A DNA stretch of 64,000 nt from assembly GCA_963780165.1 (NCBI GenBank), contig CAWABB010000001.1:1860001-1924000 (forward strand), read 5' to 3'. The DNA is from CAWABB01 sp963780165. Lineage in GTDB: Bacteria; Bacteroidota; Ignavibacteria; UBA10030; UBA6906. The notes under the pieces are model-generated. The model was not told where the DNA came from. It searched no databases and saw only the letters and a program-made list of their open reading frames with translations. A program made the translations under genes and the position numbers. Below, in pieces: positions 42,163 to 50,615 of this stretch (its first letter is position 1; the number at the start of each line of letters is the position of its first letter).

Positions 42163-42909
42163 TCAGATGACTTTCGCTTCTTCATGCAGGAGCCTGACAA
42201 GCTCCGCCGCGGCGGTCTTGTCTGTGCCGATGATCTTCCCGCTCCCCTTGGCGGCGGGTTTCCGCATGCTCTTGACGACGACGCGCGCCTGGGCCGGTGC
42301 CGCGGGCTTCTCCTCGATCGGCTTGCTCTTCGCGGCCATGATCCCCTTCAGGGAGGGATAGCGCGGGTCGTTCAACCCTTTCTGCGCCATGAACACGGCT
42401 GGGAGCTTCGTCTCCACCACCTCGTGGCCGCCCTCGATCTCACGCTCGCACACGACGTTTCCGTCCTGGACATCCATCTTCACCACCACGGCGACCGACG
42501 GGAGACCGAGCATCTCGGCGACCATGGTACCCACCTGGGAGCCGTCGTAGTCGATCGACTGCTTGCCGAACATCACAGCGTCCGGAGCGAGTGCGCGCAG
42601 CTCTTCCGCAAGCGCATGGGCCACCCCGAACGAGTCGCGCGGGCTGTCATCCTTCAGAAGCACCGCCTTATCCACCCCCATCGCGAGGGCCTTGCGGAGC
42701 GTCTCCTTGTGCTGGTCGGGGCCGAGACTCACGGCAATCACCTCGCCCTTGAACTTGTCGCGCATCCGGAGGGCCTCCTCCACGGCGAACTCGTCGTACG
42801 GGCTGAGCATATAGTTCACCCCCGTACGATCGATGGATACCCCGTCCGCTCCCACCTTGATCTTCGTCTCGGTGTCGGGGACATGATTGACGCACACGAC
42901 CACCTTCAT
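42163..42909 (-). CDS. etfB: Electron transfer flavoprotein, beta subunit
   Basis: 248 aa; GGGAG lies 8 nt before the ATG at 42909. It starts MKVVVCVNHVPDTETKI and has the AMP-binding-type DGSQVGTMVAEMLG and the recognition-loop region FMAQKGLNDPRYPSL. A flexible Ala/Pro/Lys linker (about 195-222) leads to the terminal docking helix ELVRLLHEEAKVI that holds EtfA. It is first in the operon, under the promoter at 42969-42997. Confidence 0.96.
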   Translation of the reverse strand: MKVVVCVNHVPDTETKIKVGADGVSIDRTGVNYMLSPYDEFAVEEALRMRDKFKGEVIAVSLGPDQHKETLRKALAMGVDKAVLLKDDSPRDSFGVAHALAEELRALAPDAVMFGKQSIDYDGSQVGTMVAEMLGLPSVAVVVKMDVQDGNVVCEREIEGGHEVVETKLPAVFMAQKGLNDPRYPSLKGIMAAKSKPIEEKPAAPAQARVVVKSMRKPAAKGSGKIIGTDKTAAAELVRLLHEEAKVI

Positions 42910-42968
42910 ATGGGAACTCCCACTGGGTGATTCAAAAGAGATGGATAGCGTAGAGCCAAAGAGAGAAA

Positions 42969-42997
42969 AATATAGCGACTGAGGCCCGTAAACGCAA
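42969..42997 (-). promoter_or_regulatory. Predicted etfB operon promoter
   Basis: Leftward TTGCGT (42997-42992), 17 bp, TATATT (42974-42969). The -35 is 8 bp from the -35 of the divergent rpsT promoter. Confidence 0.7.
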
Positions 42998-43004
42998 CCC
43001 TACG

Positions 43005-43033
43005 TTGACTTTCGCTCCCCTTTTGAGTATACT
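43005..43033 (+). promoter_or_regulatory. Predicted rpsT promoter
   Basis: TTGACT (43005-43010), 17 bp, TATACT (43028-43033). Leader about 25 nt to the ATG at 43064. Confidence 0.75.
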
Positions 43034-43063
43034 ATAACTCTTTCTCACCTGCTGGAAACGACA

Positions 43064-43318
43064 ATGGCTCAACACAAATCTGCAGAGAAGCGGGCACGCG
43101 TATCAGCGCGCCGCGCAACACACAACGCCGCGCTCAAGTCCAAGATGCGCACCGCCATCAAGCGCGTGCGCTCCGCCAAGGAAAAGGACAAGGCGGCCGC
43201 CGAGCTCCGCAAGACGGTGAAGCTGCTGGATCAGCTCGCCGCCAAGCGGATCATTCACCCCAACACCGCCGCCAACAACAAGTCGAGCCTGACCCGCTTG
43301 GTCAACGCGATGAAGTAG
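43064..43318 (+). CDS. rpsT: 30S ribosomal protein S20
   Basis: 84 aa, Lys/Arg-rich helical 16S rRNA-binding protein. It starts MAQHKSAEKRARVSARR, close to the family start, and ends with KRIIHPNTAANNKSSLTRLVN, the conserved C-terminal helix. Monocistronic: its own promoter is upstream and a strong hairpin terminator follows 22 nt after the stop. Confidence 0.97.
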   Translation: MAQHKSAEKRARVSARRATHNAALKSKMRTAIKRVRSAKEKDKAAAELRKTVKLLDQLAAKRIIHPNTAANNKSSLTRLVNAMK

Positions 43319-43340
43319 ACGCGGGCCCGATCTGAAACGC

Positions 43341-43376
43341 GAAACGCCTCGTCCCGCTGCAGCGGGGCGAGGCGTT
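43341..43376. terminator. Strong bidirectional terminator between rpsT and the TPR gene
   Basis: AAACGCCTCG (43341-43350) pairs with CGAGGCGTTT (43367-43376), with inner CCCGCT/AGCGGG continuing the stem, for about 16 bp. It lies between convergent genes and has A/T ends on both strands, so it can serve rpsT and the miaB operon. Confidence 0.75.
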
Positions 43377-43399
43377 TGCCTTTCCGGGCGTCCCGGCGC

Positions 43400-44053
43400 T
43401 CAGGACGGTCCGCGTGACCGCGCCAGGGCTTCCAGCTCCGCCAGTCTCTTTTCAAACCGAGGCGCGTCCGCGGCCCGCAGCGTCATCAGCTTCCGGTACG
43501 CTTTCATCGCTTCCTCGTACTCACCCTGGCTCGCGTAGATCTCGGCCAGCGTCGGCGTCACGATCTTTCCGCTGCCGCGGGTTGTTCCCCGCTCCGACTC
43601 TTCGCGCGCCGGCGGCTCCGCCGGAGCGCTCCTCTTCACCTGCTCAACCTGCCGCAACAGGAAGTCCACGGCGTTTTCAGCCGCCGGCTGGTGGGCCGCA
43701 GCATACGCCTCGAACGACTGCGCATCACGCTCCACCGCGAGCGTCTGCTGCCGGCGCGTGACAAACGCTTCATACTCATCCCGTTCCGCGCCCTCGACCC
43801 GGCGCAGCATGCGCTGCACGACATCGCTCCCGGGTACTTTCGCAGCCACCCGGCGGTACTCGACCGCCGCCTCCGCATACTGGCCGAGCGCCTCATAGCA
43901 CCGGCCGAGCATGAACACGCCGGCCAGATAGACGGGATGCACGGTCACACCGTTGCGGCAGACCTGCAGCGCCGCCGGAGCCTCTCCGCGAGACAGCAGC
44001 GTGGCCGCCTCCCGCGCGAACGAATGCACGGCCGACTCGTCAAGCATCGCCAT
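43400..44053 (-). CDS. TPR-repeat protein
   Basis: 217 aa, no signal peptide. TPR helices are seen at about 12-75 (GEAPAALQVCRNGVTVHPVYLAG split over two units, then GQYAEAAVEYRRVAAKVPG) and again at about 168-200 (LAEIYASQGEYEEAMKAYRKLM), separated by a charged, Ala-rich linker. It probably acts as a scaffold. It is the last gene of the miaB-to-TPR operon, 24 nt after the glycosyltransferase, with GGGAGG 9 nt before its ATG. Confidence 0.75.
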   Translation of the reverse strand: MAMLDESAVHSFAREAATLLSRGEAPAALQVCRNGVTVHPVYLAGVFMLGRCYEALGQYAEAAVEYRRVAAKVPGSDVVQRMLRRVEGAERDEYEAFVTRRQQTLAVERDAQSFEAYAAAHQPAAENAVDFLLRQVEQVKRSAPAEPPAREESERGTTRGSGKIVTPTLAEIYASQGEYEEAMKAYRKLMTLRAADAPRFEKRLAELEALARSRGPS

Positions 44054-44077
44054 GGCCGTATGCCTCCCTGAAGATGA

Positions 44078-45550
44078 TCACTTCCCCGCGTTGATCCTCC
44101 GCCCCACGTAGGCGTGCTTGAGCGACAGCACCGCCACAATCGAGAAGCCGAGGAAGAAGAGAAGCTGAAACGGGATGGCGGCAAGTTCGAGAAAATAAAC
44201 GGAGGAAACAACCCCGAACAGGCAGTACACCGCCAGGAGTAGCTCGATCACCACGCCCGGGTCGATTTTCACGGGGACGTATTGTTTGCCGGTCCACGAG
44301 TCTTTCCGCGAACGGATGCTGTATTTCGGGGTCCGGACGAATTCACTCTTCTTCTTGAACAGGCCCTCAAGCACCGCGCGGCTGTTGTTCACCGCGAAGC
44401 CCATGCTGCCCGCCATGAAGAGGGGGAACAGGTAGAGTCGCCGCTGCCAGTCGGTGTAAGCGTCACGCTGCGAGAAGAGATAGAAGAGGAACGATCCAAT
44501 GAACGCGAACACGAAGACCGACATGAATGCGAAATACGAATCGTATGCACCCGAGTGCTTGATGAACACCAGCGGAACGTTCAGAATACCGGCGGCAACG
44601 ATGAACGGGAACACCAGATTGTTGGTCAGGTGGAACGTCGCGTGGATCTTCAGCTTCAGCGGCAACCGGGAGCGCCACACCTCGGGCAGCATCTTCCTGG
44701 CCGTCTCGATCGCACCCTTTGTCCAGCGGAACTGCTGCGATTTCAGCGCGTTGATCTCGGAGGGAAGCTCCGCGGGCGAGGTGACGTCGTTCAAATAGAT
44801 AAACCGCCAGCCACGCAACTGCGCGCGGTAGCTGAGGTCAAGATCTTCCGTCAGCGTGTCGGCCTGCCAGTTGCCGGCGTCCTCGATGCAGGTGCGGCGC
44901 CAGATGCCCGCCGTGCCGTTGAAGTTGATGAAGAGGCCCGCTTTGTTGCGCACCGCCTGCTCGATCACGAAATGCCCGTCCAGCGCCATCGCCTGCGTCC
45001 GCGTAAGGAGCGAATAGTCTGCGTTCAGGTGCTCCCACCGGGTCTGGACCATGCCGACGCCCGGGTCGGCCACGAGATGCGGCACCGTCTTCAGGAGGAA
45101 ATCCTGGCGCGGAATGAAGTCCGCATCAAAGATTGCCACGAGCTCGCCACGCGCCACCTCCAGCCCCGCTTTGAGCGCGCCAGCCTTGTACCCGACCCTC
45201 GTCCCCCTGCGCACATGCTTGATGTCATATCCCTGCTCCCGGTATCGGGCAACAATCCCGGCGATTTCGCCCACCGTGGCGTCCGTGGAGTCGTCAAGCA
45301 CCTGGATCTCCAGCTTGTCCTTCGGATACACCATCGCCGCAGCAGCGTCAATGAGCCTCCCGACAACATAGAGCTCGTTGTACACGGGGAGCTGAACGGT
45401 AACAGTCGGATAGTTCCCCATATGCCTGACATCCACCCGGTGGCGATTCCGGAACTTGATGTGGTAGTAAATCATGATGAACCCGTGCGATCCGAAGAGG
45501 AACAGGACCGACAGGCAGACGATGTAAGCGATGAGTATCAGTTCTTCCAT
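44078..45550 (-). CDS. CESA-like membrane GT2 (processive beta-glycosyltransferase type)
   Basis: 490 aa. One N-terminal TM helix (about 4-28), a cytoplasmic GT-A domain and about four to five C-terminal TM helices from residue 305 on. The processive D,D,D,QxxRW set is complete: DDSTDAT, DADFIPR, TEDLDLSYR and QQFRW. This is the layout of glucomannan/cellulose-synthase-like enzymes that polymerise and export a beta-glycan. It lies 48 nt after lptE in an operon with envelope genes. No PilZ domain is visible, so there is no sign of c-di-GMP control in the protein itself. Confidence 0.88.
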   Translation of the reverse strand: MEELILIAYIVCLSVLFLFGSHGFIMIYYHIKFRNRHRVDVRHMGNYPTVTVQLPVYNELYVVGRLIDAAAAMVYPKDKLEIQVLDDSTDATVGEIAGIVARYREQGYDIKHVRRGTRVGYKAGALKAGLEVARGELVAIFDADFIPRQDFLLKTVPHLVADPGVGMVQTRWEHLNADYSLLTRTQAMALDGHFVIEQAVRNKAGLFINFNGTAGIWRRTCIEDAGNWQADTLTEDLDLSYRAQLRGWRFIYLNDVTSPAELPSEINALKSQQFRWTKGAIETARKMLPEVWRSRLPLKLKIHATFHLTNNLVFPFIVAAGILNVPLVFIKHSGAYDSYFAFMSVFVFAFIGSFLFYLFSQRDAYTDWQRRLYLFPLFMAGSMGFAVNNSRAVLEGLFKKKSEFVRTPKYSIRSRKDSWTGKQYVPVKIDPGVVIELLLAVYCLFGVVSSVYFLELAAIPFQLLFFLGFSIVAVLSLKHAYVGRRINAGK

Positions 45551-45598
45551 GGTAGTATGATTATGACGTGGAACGTGGCTCCGGGCGCCGCCCGATGA

Positions 45599-46102
45599 TT
45601 ACCAGCCGGAGACTGTTTCGAGGAGGACGTCCTCGGTGATCTTCTTCATGGCTTCATCGAGCCCGACCCTGCGCTGCGACGACCCTCCGGTGACAGGGTA
45701 GTCCCCCCAGTTTGAGAAGGTCTTTTCCCACAGCGTCTTTCTGAACTTCATATCCTGGAACGTGAATTTTGCCGACATCGTGATGCGCCGGCTTCTGACC
45801 GTCTCGCCCTGCTCGACCGCTGCGGGCGCGTCCGTAATGTTGATGATGACCCCCTTGAGCACCGCGTCGGCCGTCCCGCGATCCGCAACCTGAAAGCTGT
45901 TGTCCGTCAGGAACAGCGTCGTCAGCTCCGTCGTCATCCGCTCCCGCACTCCCGGCTCCCCGAAGGTCGACTGATCTTCGATGGTCGGGATCGCGATGGT
46001 CTTCAGGTGCGACGGCACGGACGCTCCGGTGAAGGAGTAACATCCGATCATCCCCGCCGACGCAGCAATCATGCCGATGCGGCCGAGCGCCACCGCTCTC
46101 AT
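45599..46102 (-). CDS. lptE: LPS-assembly lipoprotein LptE
   Basis: 167 aa. A lipoprotein signal peptide with the lipobox ending at C21 (GMIGC) is followed by YSFTGASVPSHLKTIAIPTI and ADRGTADAVLKGVI, the pattern of LptE in FCB bacteria. It plugs the LptD barrel at the outer membrane for LPS insertion. Its ATG overlaps the stop of the sigma-54 activator gene. lptD is not in the window. Confidence 0.85.
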   Translation of the reverse strand: MRAVALGRIGMIAASAGMIGCYSFTGASVPSHLKTIAIPTIEDQSTFGEPGVRERMTTELTTLFLTDNSFQVADRGTADAVLKGVIINITDAPAAVEQGETVRSRRITMSAKFTFQDMKFRKTLWEKTFSNWGDYPVTGGSSQRRVGLDEAMKKITEDVLLETVSGW

Positions 46103-47253
46103 CCGAGTCCGTACTCCTTGATCTTCCGATAGAGCGTCCGCTCGCTGATGTTGAGTACCCGTGCGGCGATGCGCCGGTTGCCTTTGTGCCGCTCCAGCGC
46201 TTCGGCGATCATCCTGCGCTCCATGTGATCGAGCGAAAGATTCGCCTCTTCGGAAGGCTGTCCGACTGCCATGCCTCCCTGCGTACGCCGATCCGACTCC
46301 ATCGCTCCTGCCTGCATGCCGAAGATGTCCTTCAGCTCGAGCAGGTTCGTCTTGATGTCCAGCAACGCGCGCAGGATCAGCTCCCGCTCCGCCTGCTCAA
46401 CGCTCTTCCCCGCGACATGCACGGGGAGATGGCGCTCCTCGGGCATGACCTGTGCGGTGTTCACATAACGCCGCACGTCGTCTTCTTTGATCTTCTTCCC
46501 CCGTTCCAACACCATCATGCTCTCCACGACATTGCGTAACTCACGTACGTTTCCCGGCCAGGTGTACTCCTTCAGGGCCTCCATGGCCACATCGGTGATC
46601 CCCTCGAACCTGATGCCGTTCTTCGCGGCGATCTCCGCAGCGAAATGACTGACCAGCGCAGGGATATCCTCCGGCCGCGACCGGAGCGGAGGAATGACGA
46701 TGTTCACCGAGCGAAGGCGGTAGTACAGGTCCTGCCGGAACCGGCCGTGCCGCACCTCGGCCTCGAGGTCCTTGTTGGTGGCTGCGATGACGCGCACGTC
46801 GACTTTTCGCGGCACCGACGACCCGACGCGGAGATACTCTCCGTTTTCCAGGACGCGCAGAAACTTCACCTGCGCCGGCAGGGGCAGCTCGCCGATTTCG
46901 TCCAGGAAGATCGTCCCGCCATCGGCCAGCTCGAAGTACCCTTTCCGCTGTTCGGAGGCACCGGTGAACGAGCCCCGTTCGTGGCCGAACAGCTCGCTCT
47001 CGATAATGCCCTCCGGGATCGCGCCGCTGTTCACCGTGATCAGCGGCTTCCGGGCGCGGGTGCTCGAGGCGTGGACCGCTTTGGCCACAACATCTTTCCC
47101 CACCCCGCTCTCGCCGGAGATCAGCACGGTAATATCCGTCGGACCCACCTGCCTGACGACGTCAAGAATTTCCCGGATCGCGACGGAGTCGCCGACGATG
47201 CCCGGAGGCTGGGTGGATGGCTGAACGGATGGTGTCACGGCTTCACGATACAT
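46099..47253 (-). CDS. Sigma-54-dependent transcriptional activator without sensory domain
   Basis: 384 aa from the ATG at 47253, one nt after the SPOR gene stop; the frame runs further upstream but only through that gene. AAA+ domain: Walker A GESGVGKD, the sigma-54 contact loop as GSFTGA (Ala of GAFTGA is Ser here), Walker B FLDEIGEL and the arginine-finger region FRQDLYYRL. The C-terminal Fis-type HTH is NRRIAARVLNISERTLYRKIK. The N-terminus is only about 20 residues, so no receiver, GAF or PAS input exists; activity may be set by expression or a partner. No -24/-12 promoter was recognised by eye in the window. Confidence 0.92.
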   Translation of the reverse strand: MYREAVTPSVQPSTQPPGIVGDSVAIREILDVVRQVGPTDITVLISGESGVGKDVVAKAVHASSTRARKPLITVNSGAIPEGIIESELFGHERGSFTGASEQRKGYFELADGGTIFLDEIGELPLPAQVKFLRVLENGEYLRVGSSVPRKVDVRVIAATNKDLEAEVRHGRFRQDLYYRLRSVNIVIPPLRSRPEDIPALVSHFAAEIAAKNGIRFEGITDVAMEALKEYTWPGNVRELRNVVESMMVLERGKKIKEDDVRRYVNTAQVMPEERHLPVHVAGKSVEQAERELILRALLDIKTNLLELKDIFGMQAGAMESDRRTQGGMAVGQPSEEANLSLDHMERRMIAEALERHKGNRRIAARVLNISERTLYRKIKEYGLG

Positions 47254-47254
47254 G

Positions 47255-48010
47255 CTAACGGGACAGAACGAACGAATCGATATTAAGGCGTTGTTTGATT
47301 TCAGCGGCCCGCGCCTTCGCCTCGTCGTAGGTTCGGTACGCCCCGACAAGCACCACGTACATCGAGCGGCCGTCGCGGACGCGAGAGATCACTTCCGCCG
47401 TGTACCCCCGCTCCTCGAAGTACTTCTTCTGGCGATCGGCATTCGTGAGGGCCGTGTAGGCTCCCACCTGCAACGAAAAGAGTCCCGTCTCCCCAGCCTG
47501 TAGCGCGGGGCTCTCGGCCGGGACTTGCGGAGCTGCTGTGGGCTTCACGGGCGGCGGGGTCCCGGCCGGCTTCTGCTGCGGCTTCTGGGCTTCCGCGGCC
47601 GGCTTCACGGCTTCTGGGCCCGCGCTGCTGGTGATGTACTTCGACGACGGATACTCGCGCTTGAGCTGCGCCATCTTCAGTTCCGCAGTGCGGTACAACC
47701 CCAGCGAATAGTAGAACTGATATACCTTGTAGAGCGCATCGTCAGCCCACTCGCTCTTCGGAAAATTGTCAACGATGCTCTGGTACATGCGGACCGCCTC
47801 GGCACCTTCGGATGTCAGCAGAGCCTGAACGTACAGAATGCCCGGGTTGTTGGGGTATCGGGTGAGCAGGGACGGAAGCTCCGCCTTGACCACATCGCCT
47901 TGCCCACGGTTAACCAGATCCACGAGCTGCTGGACGTCCGGCGCGCCCGTCTGAGCCACGGCAAGCGCGGACCATCCGATGATCAGCGCTGCGAGCATAC
48001 GGAGCCTCAT
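47255..48010 (-). CDS. SPOR-domain protein with TPR-like helices, exported
   Basis: 251 aa. Signal peptide at about residues 1-19, TPR-like helices at about 25-125 (AVRMYQSIVDNFPKSEWADDALYK), a Pro/Ala/Lys linker at about 135-168, and a C-terminal SPOR domain (about 173-250: FSLQVGAYTALTNADR, YVVLVGAYRTYDEAKA). SPOR domains bind denuded peptidoglycan, commonly at division sites. The start overlaps the miaB stop (ATGA). Confidence 0.85.
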   Translation of the reverse strand: MRLRMLAALIIGWSALAVAQTGAPDVQQLVDLVNRGQGDVVKAELPSLLTRYPNNPGILYVQALLTSEGAEAVRMYQSIVDNFPKSEWADDALYKVYQFYYSLGLYRTAELKMAQLKREYPSSKYITSSAGPEAVKPAAEAQKPQQKPAGTPPPVKPTAAPQVPAESPALQAGETGLFSLQVGAYTALTNADRQKKYFEERGYTAEVISRVRDGRSMYVVLVGAYRTYDEAKARAAEIKQRLNIDSFVLSR

Positions 48011-49350
48011 TCGTTCCCCTCCTTCACTGACGGTGTCAGCCTGCGGCCGAACAACGTTGCTGAATTGACGCGATCAATGATAACGTCGATGTACTCCCCG
48101 GGACGTTCGCCGTGCCGGGGAAACACCACGACTTTGTTCGTATCCGTGCGGCCCGTGCCGTCACGGTCCGACTTCTTGCTGGGTCCCTCGACCAGAATCC
48201 GCTCGACGATCCCTACCATGCCCTCGTTTCGTGTCTGCGAGATCGCGTGCTGGAGCGTGGCGATCTCGTTCACCCGCTGTCCCTTCACCTCTTCCGGCAC
48301 GTCATCAGCCATCTCCCAGGCCTTCGTGTGCTCCCGCGCGGAATACTTGAACGTGTACGCGCCGTCATATCCGACCACCTGCATCAGTGCGACGGTCTTC
48401 CGGTGATCCTCCTCCGTCTCCGTCGGAAAACCGGAGATGACGTCCGTCGAGAGACTGACGCCCGGGATCCGCTGCCGGATCTTCTCCACGAGATCGAGGT
48501 ACCCCCGAACCGTGTATGTCCTGTTCATCAGGTCCAGAATTCTGTCCGAGCCGGACTGCACGGGCAGATGGACATGGCTGCAGATGTTGTCCGTGGATGC
48601 AATCGCCGCGATCAGCCGGTCGGACATGTCCTGCGGGTGGGACGTCGTGAACCGGATGCGGACAGCGGGATCCACTGCAGCGACGCTCAGCATCAGGTCG
48701 GCGAAGTCGTAGCTTCCATCCCGGTACGAGTTTACATTCTGCCCGAGCAGCGTCACCTCCTTGAAGCCCTGTGCTGCGAGGTCCGCAACCTCGCGCACGA
48801 TGCCGGCCAGCGGCCTGCTCCGCTCCCTGCCCCGTGTGAACGGGACGACGCAGAAGGAGCAGAACTTGTCACATCCCCGCATCACCGACACCCACGCGCT
48901 GATGCCATCCGTGCGCAGCGGGACAACGTCATCGTAGTTCTCGACCCGCGAGAGCCGGACTGCGATGCCTTTCTCCCCTTCGAACGCCCTCTCCACAAGG
49001 TCCGGAAGCTTCCGGTATTCGTCGGGTCCGACGACGATGTCAACAAGCGCGTCCTCCTCCACCAGCTGCGTCCGCAGCCTTTCCGCCATACACCCCAGGA
49101 CGCCCACGATCAACCGGGGGTTCGACCGCTTGAACGTCGAAATGAGCCCGAGCCGCCCGTAGATGCGCTGTTCGGCGTTGTCCCGGATGGCGCAGGTGTT
49201 CAGGAGAACAACATCGGCGTCATCCAGCTGCCGGGTCATCTCGTACCCGTGTCTGCTCAGAATGCCGCCGACCACTTCCGTGTCAGCTAGGTTCATCTGG
49301 CAGCCGTATGTTTCGACGTATACCCTTTTAGGGCTTGGAGGATATGGCAT
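48007..49350 (-). CDS. miaB: tRNA-2-methylthio-N6-dimethylallyladenosine synthase
   Basis: 447 aa radical-SAM methylthiotransferase that modifies A37 of tRNAs reading UNN codons. The UPF0004 domain begins VYVETYGCQMNLADTE with its three auxiliary-cluster cysteines; the radical SAM motif is CDKFCSFCVVPFTRGRE; a TRAM domain ends the protein. First gene of the envelope operon, with a promoter at 49375-49403 and a leader under 20 nt. Confidence 0.96.
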   Translation of the reverse strand: MPYPPSPKRVYVETYGCQMNLADTEVVGGILSRHGYEMTRQLDDADVVLLNTCAIRDNAEQRIYGRLGLISTFKRSNPRLIVGVLGCMAERLRTQLVEEDALVDIVVGPDEYRKLPDLVERAFEGEKGIAVRLSRVENYDDVVPLRTDGISAWVSVMRGCDKFCSFCVVPFTRGRERSRPLAGIVREVADLAAQGFKEVTLLGQNVNSYRDGSYDFADLMLSVAAVDPAVRIRFTTSHPQDMSDRLIAAIASTDNICSHVHLPVQSGSDRILDLMNRTYTVRGYLDLVEKIRQRIPGVSLSTDVISGFPTETEEDHRKTVALMQVVGYDGAYTFKYSAREHTKAWEMADDVPEEVKGQRVNEIATLQHAISQTRNEGMVGIVERILVEGPSKKSDRDGTGRTDTNKVVVFPRHGERPGEYIDVIIDRVNSATLFGRRLTPSVKEGNE

Positions 49351-49374
49351 TCGGGTGTCAAAAAGGCGGAAGAC

Positions 49375-49403
49375 AATCTACCCTGAACCTGACAAAAAAA
49401 CAA
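49375..49403 (-). promoter_or_regulatory. Predicted promoter of the miaB-lptE-GT operon
   Basis: Leftward TTGTTT (49403-49398), 17 bp, TAGATT (49380-49375). It lies in a locally AT-rich 240-bp divergent region. Confidence 0.6.
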
Positions 49404-49592
49404 ACGAGCCACGTTAAGAAGTGGTTAATTCTTTTTAATTTGGCCGATTTTGGGTGTTTTGGGGGGTGAAATGCCAATTCGTCAGAATATGGGGACGATG
49501 AAGCCGAATTTCGGTCTTTATTTGGGATTTGATCTTTGGTATCTTCCGGGTGCAGTATCCCGCTCTCTCAAACCCCACATCGAAAGACTCCC

Positions 49593-50579
49593 ATGGCTTC
49601 CAGCGACCTGTTAGAAGACATTATTGCCAAGGCGAAGACTCTCAAACGAACTATTGTCCTTCCGGATGCGACCGACGAGCGCGCAATCCAGGCTGCAAGG
49701 ATTCTGACCGATAGGCAGATCGTCACCCCAATCCTCGTCGGCGATTCAGGCGCAATCCTCGCCCAGGCAAAGAAGACGGGGACGTCCCTCGACGGCATCC
49801 AGATCGCCAACCCGGTGACGTCCGACCGGCTCGAAGTGTTCGCGGGGATCTTCCATGAGCTCAGGAAGGCTAAGGGCCTCCAGCTTCCCGAAGCAAAGCA
49901 ACAGATGCACCACCCGCTGTTCTTCGGCGCGATGATGGTCCGCGAGGGTCTTGCCAGCGGCAGCGTCGCGGGCTCTCTTTCCACCACCGGCGATGTATTG
50001 CGCGCCGGCATCCAGGTCATCGGCCTCCAGCCCGGCATCTCCATCGTTTCCAGCATATTCCTGATGATCTTCCCGCAGAAGGTCTATTCGTTCGCGGACT
50101 GCGCCGTCGTCCCTGACCCCACGGCCGAGCAGCTCGCCGACATCGGCATTTCCACCGCCGACAATCACCGGCGGCTGACCGGTGAGGAACCCAGAGTCGC
50201 GATGCTCTCGTTCTCAACAAAGGGAAGCGCCGCACATCTACTCGTGGAGAAGGTCCAGCAGGCGGTCACGATCTTTCGAGCGAAGCGTCCCGACATCGTC
50301 ATGGACGGCGAGGTGCAACTCGACACGGCCATCGTCCCGAAGGTGGCGCAATCGAAAGCCCCCGGAAGTCCGCTGGCCGGCACAGCGAACGTCCTCATCT
50401 TTCCCGACCTGAACGCGGGCAACATCGGGTACAAGATGGCGCAGCGCATGGCGGGTGCAGAAGCGATCGGCCCGATCGTTCAGGGATTGCGTTCTCCGGC
50501 ATTCGACCTCTCGCGAGGTTGCAGTGTCAGCGACATTGTCAACGTCGCAGCGATCAATGCTGTCATGGGAGCCGTGTAG
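49593..50579 (+). CDS. pta: Phosphate acetyltransferase
   Basis: 328 aa from the ATG at 49593 (the open frame upstream is non-homologous). Interconverts acetyl-CoA and acetyl phosphate. It is the short single-domain form without the N-terminal DRTGG part. Conserved blocks are TIVLPDATDERAIQAARIL, SGSVAGSLSTTGDVLRAG, SFADCAVVPDPTAEQLADI, SFSTKGSA and ANVLIFPDLNAGNIGYK. No Shine-Dalgarno sequence is evident. A TATCTT at 49540-49545 with TTTATT 17 bp upstream could be the promoter. No ackA gene is adjacent. Confidence 0.93.
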   Translation: MASSDLLEDIIAKAKTLKRTIVLPDATDERAIQAARILTDRQIVTPILVGDSGAILAQAKKTGTSLDGIQIANPVTSDRLEVFAGIFHELRKAKGLQLPEAKQQMHHPLFFGAMMVREGLASGSVAGSLSTTGDVLRAGIQVIGLQPGISIVSSIFLMIFPQKVYSFADCAVVPDPTAEQLADIGISTADNHRRLTGEEPRVAMLSFSTKGSAAHLLVEKVQQAVTIFRAKRPDIVMDGEVQLDTAIVPKVAQSKAPGSPLAGTANVLIFPDLNAGNIGYKMAQRMAGAEAIGPIVQGLRSPAFDLSRGCSVSDIVNVAAINAVMGAV

Positions 50580-50615
50580 GCTTCCCCTTCACCCTTTTTT
50601 ACACAGGATCAACCG

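Noticed and set aside
40349..42361. 670-codon plus-strand open frame
   Set aside because: Antisense to the bifunctional nuclease and EtfA; no family features.
43400..49600. A -24/-12 promoter as target of the sigma-54 activator
   Set aside because: No GGCAC-N5-TTGC match was found by eye upstream of genes here; the miaB promoter is of the ordinary TTG-N17-TAnnTT form.
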